64,000 bases of DNA, from the NCBI RefSeq assembly GCF_016097555.1, contig NC_054708.1:25238987-25302986 (forward strand), read 5' to 3'. The stretch is from Gigantopelta aegis. Lineage: Eukaryota > Mollusca > Gastropoda > Neomphalida > Peltospiridae. The first letter of the stretch is position 1; every line of letters starts with the position of its first letter. This document shows, in pieces, positions 57,420-64,000 of this stretch. A program made the position numbers and the translations under genes. The notes below the pieces were generated by a model. It was not told the DNA's origin. It was given only the letters and a program-made list of their open reading frames with translations, and searched no databases.

Positions 57420-59320
57420 AAGTTTTAAAAAATTATGAATAGGCATCTAGATTCATAGAGATTATTATACGAACGTATTTATATACATGTATGCATGTGT
57501 GTCATATTGATTTTACAAAATGAGTGTCAGGATTCTTGTGTATATATATATATATATATATTACTCTCGCTTTCGTTCGGATAATACATGAATCCTGACA
57601 CGAGTTTCGTAAAATCAGTAAGATTCACACGTGAGTGTAATAATTTCTTCATTATCCAAAATATTATTTTCACGAATAACGAGCTAGGACCATGTCAAAA
57701 CATTTCAAACGTAATAAAAAGGAGACGATGAAACAATGTCATTTTGATAAGCATTTACACTGGGAAAGCCATTTTAAGTTATGATGTCATTTTAACACAA
57801 TTATGTCATTCATTGTCATGTGAAATCGTTATGACACACTTGGGTCATACTGGTTATATTTCCCTGAATATCTTGAGCTATATATGTGAATAATAAATGT
57901 ATTTATTTTGTCAATGTGTTATGTACAATATACAGCTGTTTGTGTAACCTATTCAATTAACTTGCAGTGAACTTACATTTTAATTAAAGTATCTCAAACT
58001 GATACTGTAACTTGTAAATTAATTATTAAAAAAAATGAAAAATATTTTATTGCACTTTCTTTGATACTTGGTAAAGTGATTTTCAGAACATGTAATGATC
58101 GATTTACCATGGAACTGATTGGTGGTTTGCATGGATTAAATTTCTATTGACAGATTATGATGACTGATTAAAGCAGTCATAAACATATACTAGCAGATTA
58201 TGACTTTTGACGTCACTCATATGACGTCACATGCATACATAGCTACATTACAAAATCTAGGTCATCGTACAATGTGGCAGAAATAACAGAAATAATAGCT
58301 TTTCCCCTTAATTCATGTAGTTACTGATGTCGGATATCTGCTTTATCCTGTTCAGGACGAATGAGAAATTCCCATTCTTACCATCACAGGATAAAGCAGA
58401 TATCCAATGTCATTAACTAGTTATTCTCTATATAACCGACATGTGAATAGAACAACGATTCATGCCAATACTGTGCCCTGTATACAATGATACATACATG
58501 CATATCATAGGTTCTGAGGGTTTGACCTCAGATCAGTATGTTTCTAAATGATGACAGATCCTATATATGGTACCCAGAACATGTATGTTTGTGTACACGT
58601 AGGCATTACAGTGTAAATTGTAATTGCACAAAGTGTAACATTTTAAACATTAACTGGTTTTAAAACTGGGTTAAAGTACTCCTGTGTATGTCATTTTGTT
58701 TTTGGACAAAATTAATTGTCATGGTTATACTGTATAGTCTCTGAAAATGCCTACATAGATAAAGTTGTACAATATATTTTCCCTCAAAATCACTAAATAT
58801 ACATGTAATTAATACATACATGTACATATATGTATTCTATGTCTGTATGTTATTTTGTTTTTGGACAACATTAATTGTCGGGTTATTTAGTCTGTCTAAA
58901 AATGTCTACATACATACAATTTTACAACATATTTTCCTTCAAAATCACTAAATATTAATACATAATCTATATTGTTTTATTTAAAGCAAAAACAACCTGT
59001 GCATTTTTCATTAATTCATCATACATTACATGTTGTTAAATACCATGTACCTGTATGCCTACTGTGTTTATAATGCATGTAATAATATGTCACATTACAG
59101 TGAATTTACCACATGTATAGTAGCCCATTCTTATACATACATACATACTTTTTCCACATAGGTTTCCCATGTGATAAGACTCATACTGACTTTCACAGCT
59201 GATTAATTTTAGTTTCGTGTGAACCAGTCTTAGCAATAAAGTGAAGCCTTTTATAAATTTATGTAGGCCCCTATGTAGTAATATCAAATGAACATTTTTT
59301 TTTAATTTGCCTTAAAAGTG
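57420..59320 (+). other. CK1 intron 2: foldbacks and a tandem duplication
   Basis: Includes a palindromic segment at 57530-57605 (TGTCAGGATTC against GAATCCTGACA round a TA run), a hairpin at 58331-58409 (GGATATCTGCTTTATCCTG against CAGGATAAAGCAGATATCC) and a duplicated block at 58683-58840 and 58848-58965. No exon recognised. Confidence 0.6.
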
Positions 59321-59321
59321 T

Positions 59322-59392
<71 letters not shown>

Positions 59393-59396
59393 TACA

Positions 59397-59432
<36 letters not shown>

Positions 59433-59438
59433 TATATC
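59322..59438. repeat. Compound GATA / CATA / TA microsatellite
   Basis: About 17 GATA units, then CATA units, then TA. Confidence 0.97.
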
Positions 59439-60083
59439 TGTACATGTGTATATCCTGTATACTGACAGTATTACACTGCAGGTATATACTTCCACAGGCT
59501 ATGTATCCTAGATCATTATATTTTACAAGGTAGTTGGGTGTTCACAGCTTGTTATTCTTCTCGTTGGTGTTTATATATAATTACTGGTTACACACAGCTG
59601 TGACTTCAGTTCTACTTGACTTAATTCTGCAGTACCCCTCCCTGTCCATTCAATATCACACATACAGCGTAATGTACTGGATCACTCGGCCATATGTGAA
59701 AAGCTTTCTGATAATGTCTAGATTTAATCAGTCATTAATTGTACATGCATGTACAATATGTACATGTGCAGGTACACTCAGAATTAACCATGTACATGTA
59801 TACAGTGTGTACATGTACAGTCACAATTGCTGACAGTCACCTGTCTTAAAAGGCCATCCTTTTCTTTTCAAAATTAATTAATATATGTATACAGTGCAAG
59901 ATAACCAGTATTGTGCAGCCACCTGTCTTAAGAAGCAATGTTATTTTCAAAATTAATATTTGTATAATACAAACTGACCTGTTTATTATCCAGGCACTTG
60001 ACTTTAGAGATTGTCTTATTTTCAAAATTAATTAATATAAATTTGTAGAATCCAAATTGACCTGTATAATGCAGCCACCTGTC

Positions 60084-60389
60084 TTAAAGGCACATTCCTG
60101 AGTTTGCTGCATTGTAAGATGTTTCCAACTTATAAAATATTTCTATGATTAAACTTACATATTAAATATATTTTCTTGTTTAGAATATCATTATTTTTTG
60201 TAGGAAATAAAATGAAATTTAACCCAGTACAAATATTACAACGATCAAAACATTTTTAATAAACAGCCACTAATATTTTATGCAGAAAAATATATTTGAT
60301 ATTTTATTACAATCATAAAAAAAAATCGCTGTTATATATAGTTGATAACATCTTAAACACATGCAGCAAAGTCGGAAATGTCCCTTTAA
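60084..60389. mobile_element. TTAA-flanked MITE with GAGTTTGCTGCA ends
   Basis: TTAA-AGGCACATTCCTGAGTTT at the left and AAAGTCGGAAATGTCCCT-TTAA at the right, inverted over about 24 bases. It interrupts a local repeat unit whose intact version lies at 59916-59980. Confidence 0.9.
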
Positions 60390-60596
60390 GAGGCTGTTTT
60401 ATTTTTAAAAATTAATATTTGTATAATACAAACTGACCTGTATTAACCAGCCACTTGCAGAGCTCGAAATAGGGGCCTAAGAATAAAAGCAGTTTAATTT
60501 TTAGACCAATACTACATGTATATAGCAGGTGAATTAAAAATTCATCTGCTAAAATTACTTTCCAAGACACATCAACTTTCTGAAATTAGTTTCTAT

Positions 60597-60800
60597 CAGA
60601 GGCGTATCTAGGGGGGTGCAGGGGCCCACCCCCCCCTAAATTTCGTGATAGTTATAATTTTATTATATATTAATTTTCATTTTTTTTTTACCATCCCCCT
60701 CCAAACCTCCCCCAAAGTTCCCTTGGCATTCCACGTCATGTCATTGGCCCCCCCCCCCCCCCCCCCCCCCAAAATTGATTTTCTGGATCCACCACTTACT
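60597..60800. mobile_element. Poly-G/poly-C MITE
   Basis: CAGAGGCGTATCTAGGGGGG left, CTGGATCCACCACTTACTG right, with a C run at about 60750-60770. Confidence 0.7.
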
Positions 60801-61565
60801 GTATAATACCCAAATCTGTTTTAGGTCAGCCATATTACATACATGTACATGCACCTGTACATGCATGCTGGATGTTTGCTTTTCAAAGTTGTGAGTCATA
60901 TGTTAAATGTCACCTGTCTTCGTTGAACCACAACACATTCTGTTACATCCAGCCTCTCAAGATTTCCTGGCTGTTTAATGTGTATGGTGTTTATAGATCA
61001 CAAATACTTCTATTTCGAAATGCACTGAAACAACACTTAAGTATGTTTAGACTAGCCAATGATTTTGTTTTTTAGATTTGTATAAAAAAACAACAAGGAA
61101 AAACAAACCCACCCAATTACCTGCTTGACTTGCACAATTTTTAAGTCTTACCAGTTGTTGATTACCGGTAGTTGGAGGCAAATATTATCTAATATATTAA
61201 CTGCTACAGTTGTAATTAGTCATGTTCTCTAACAGTAGATTACATATGTGGTACATACATGTGTACATGTCTATGCCTCTCCAACTGTTGATTGCAAAAA
61301 TTGACTAGTCAGAATAAATTAAACTTGAAATAAATTAGATTTCACTACACATACATGTGTACATACATGTATATGCAGGGTCCAATTTATGAATGAACTT
61401 TGTTTTTATTTAACAATACTACTAGAGCCCATTGATTAATTAATCATCAGCTATATTGGATGTCAAACATTTATAAAGTCTGTTTAAATGTTTTACATGG
61501 TAAACTACATGTACATTCATAAATTACAATGATTATTTATACACATGTGGTCTCTGAGTATTGAC

Positions 61566-61892
61566 AAGGGATGGAACATAGGCCAGTGGTAAAGTGCCCG
61601 CTTGATGCGCGGTCTGTCTGGGATTTTTCTCGTTCCAGCCAGTGCACCTCAACTTGTATATCAAAGGCCATGGTATGTTCTACTCAGTCTGTGGGATGGT
61701 GCATATAAAATATCCCTTGCTGCTAATCGAAAAGAGTAGCCCATGAAGTGGCGACAGCGGGTTTCCTTTCTCCAAATATCTGTGTGGTCCATAACCATAT
61801 GTCTGATGACACATTTTGTATATAACCATATGTCTGATGACATATATAACCATAAATAGTGTTGAGTGTGTCGTTAAATAAAAGATTTCCTT
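61566..61892 (+). mobile_element. SINE, head B / tail 1, internally duplicated
   Basis: GGATGGAACATAGGCCAGTG head; ACCATATGTCTGATGACA occurs twice (61793, 61826), a local duplication within the tail. Confidence 0.8.
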
Positions 61893-62621
61893 CCCGAGTA
61901 CTGACAATGTGTGTAAACCATTCATATGCGCCATACAAAATTTAACTATAGCGGAGTGATGTGTGAGTAAAACAGTTTTATATTAATTTTAAGAAACCTG
62001 TACATGAACATCATAGAGACATTTGCAGCCACATCCATCTCCATGTAAATGTAAATTTTTAATAGGGGCTAGTAATGTTTTTTAAATCACTGATCCCATG
62101 GTTAGTGGATTTTATAAAACTTCTAGAAGCCCTGTGTAATATATAGCATGCATCATCAGCTTCAAGACAGTTTAAAGGGGTGAACTATAATTCAAATTTA
62201 GCATTTTACATTTTTTTATCTAGGTTTTTTTACAAAAAAATTACTGAGACAGTTATATATTTAATGTTTAAGATCAGTTCAACCACTTGATATTGTGCTT
62301 CATTAATGAGCTAATTCACTATTAATGACAGTTTAATAAGGTAGCAAATTGCTGAATAAGACACTTAACACTATCTGATGAAAAGCTTTTAAATGTACAT
62401 TAACCTGCTTGTCAGGGAGGTGACACGGTCAGCAGTGCATTGTATTCCCGCTTGAAATGGCAATTATGTACATAAAAATAGAGGACAAATAACTTGTACT
62501 ATACTGCAACCCAGCTAAATATCCAGTGAAAAGGTGAATCACAGGTGAATCTTCAGAGTGGAGTAATACATATATGTAAATTAAATTGAATATGTTGTAT
62601 ACTAATTTATGAAAAGACTAA

Positions 62622-62810
62622 CTACGGTGAAACCTTTGAAACCGGACCCTCTGTAAACCAGAATTCCCTCAAAAATGGACATTTTTCACGGTCCTTTTTT
62701 AAAAAAATCAGTAAAGAATGTAACCTCACTAAACTGGATACATGTATGTCTTGAAACCAGACATTTTACTTGGTCCCAAGGGTGTCGGGTTTAGAGGGGT
62801 TTCACTGTAG
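62622..62810. mobile_element. MITE with CTACGGTGAAACC ends
   Basis: CTACGGTGAAACC and GGTTTCACTGTAG are inverted with one mismatch; 189 bases. Confidence 0.75.
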
Positions 62811-63038
62811 TATGTTTGGTTTAATTCAGATATTATGTAACACTTGAGGGGATTGGTGGGTATATATATAGATATAGATAGATCCAAATGTTATGTTACA
62901 GTGGGTCACAAGTTATTTCTTTTTTTTTTACCTACCCTGTAAATATATGTATATGTTTTATCTTGTGAATGCTTTAAAGCCACAGCAACCATGTATAATG
63001 TACATGTAGCTAATAACTATATCTACATGTAGACTTAT

Positions 63039-63226
63039 CAGGGCTAGCTCTGGCACTCACCAAATTCGCCAATTGTGAATTTTGAAAGCAGTTGGCAAAT
63101 TTGATTTTAAGTGGGCAAAATAATTTCATATAATTGACATTTAAAAGAAAAAAATGTTTATTTCAACAATTTTTGAAGTTTAATAGACAATTTGGTGAAT
63201 TTGTTCGCTCACCCAGAGTTATCCTG
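63039..63226. mobile_element. hAT-like MITE, GGGCTAGCTCTG family
   Basis: CAGGGCTAGCTCTG and CAGAGTTATCCTG inverted; interior is the reverse of 33358-33539. No clean target duplication remains. Confidence 0.7.
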
Positions 63227-63567
63227 CGTGTACATACAATAGCAGTTATAAACATAATATTTGAACAATTAACCACTTTCTACTGAAGAGGAAACCATTA
63301 AGAACTAATTACATGTACCATACATGTACATGTATTTATCATCCATTAAAGGCTTTTCTAGGACATATCGCTGGCACTATAATTTGCGATATTCTCCGCA
63401 AGACAATGTTTTGTTATGTCACTGTGTTTCAGCGCTAAACCTACCATTAGTGATGTCACACCACTGCCATTCTGCTAGTTAACGAGTCTACCGCTGACAT
63501 TCAACCCACATTACTGACATTGTTTACAACTCACAAATGAAAAGAATGATAATAGATGATAAAAAGA

Positions 63568-63706
63568 ATACCCCCTCGTGTCTTGTGATATCATAATTTA
63601 TCAGCACTCACTGATAAAAGTATAAAATCCTTGGCAAGCCTCGGATTTCATACTTTTATCAACTCATGTTGATAAATTATAATATCACAAGACACTCGGG
63701 GAGTAT
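63568..63706. repeat. Long palindrome, arms about 63 bases
   Basis: 63568-63630 and 63643-63706 are near-perfect reverse complements round a 12-base loop; both arms include TCTTGTGATAT or its complement. Likely a foldback element. Confidence 0.9.
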
Positions 63707-63969
63707 ATATCCTCTATATAGGCATTTGTTCCTGTCGTGTCTTAGGGAAGATGAATATAAAAAATCCCTTGATGCTAATGAACTGTCCAACACTGTGGGT
63801 TTTTTCAAAATAAATGACTCCTGAAGTTACATTGTAAATGTAAATTTGTTGCATTCATTCATGAGTACTGTTTGAGAATTAATCACAAGAACTGGGATGG
63901 CTGTTTGGGGCAGGCTCATTGATGTATTGTATTATTTTATGTCAAGTGGGTCGACCTATTGCATTTTAT

Positions 63970-64000
63970 CCCTGGCAGAACGTACCCAGTGGTAAAGTGC
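63970..64000 (+). mobile_element. SINE head, cut by window end
   Basis: CCCAGTGGTAAAGTGC is the head B A-box region, the start of another copy. Confidence 0.6.

Overview
Eukaryotic, intron-rich, AT-rich nuclear DNA. The two genes that can be read are animal genes: SEC23-interacting protein and casein kinase I alpha. The dense tRNA-headed SINEs, foldback MITEs and poly-G/poly-C tracts look molluscan (gastropod or bivalve). The species is an inference and cannot be fixed from the sequence alone.

Layout. (1) 1-7270 is intergenic and full of transposon debris: decayed Tc1/mariner, Tigger/pogo and MULE-type transposase fragments, two converging zinc-finger remnants, a GC-rich broken retroelement-like ORF, a SINE with clear target duplications, and a long palindrome. 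(2) 7271-40839 (+) is one complete gene, a SEC23IP orthologue. I reconstruct 20 coding exons with GT-AG junctions and compatible phases throughout, giving 1047 codons plus stop. Domain order is Pro-rich N-terminus, WWE-like region, lipase GHSLG elbow, acidic insert, SAM, charged linker, DDHD, Pro-rich tail. Notable points are a 12-nt microexon, partial tandem copies of an exon start with its acceptor, and a 16-copy minisatellite that begins exactly at a splice donor. (3) 40840-48700 is 3' UTR and intergenic sequence with SINEs, MITEs and tandem duplications. (4) 48804-64000 (+) is the start of a casein kinase I alpha-type gene. Two exons (74 codons) are present; the rest lies beyond the window.

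The genes are neighbours in tandem but not an operon. SEC23IP acts at ER exit sites with the COPII coat; CK1 alpha is a cytosolic and nuclear Ser/Thr kinase. No shared function is implied.

The rest is mobile DNA that can be partly sorted from the window alone. One group has TTAA target duplications and AGG...CCT ends; two of its insertions are proved by an uninterrupted relative of the target elsewhere in the window, and a THAP-domain remnant lies beside another copy, which together suggest Kolobok. A second group has CAG...CTG ends and mostly 5-bp duplications. A SINE superfamily combines two heads and two tails in all four ways. I found no new multi-gene system; the most unusual items are these mobile-element relationships and the splice-site oddities in SEC23IP.
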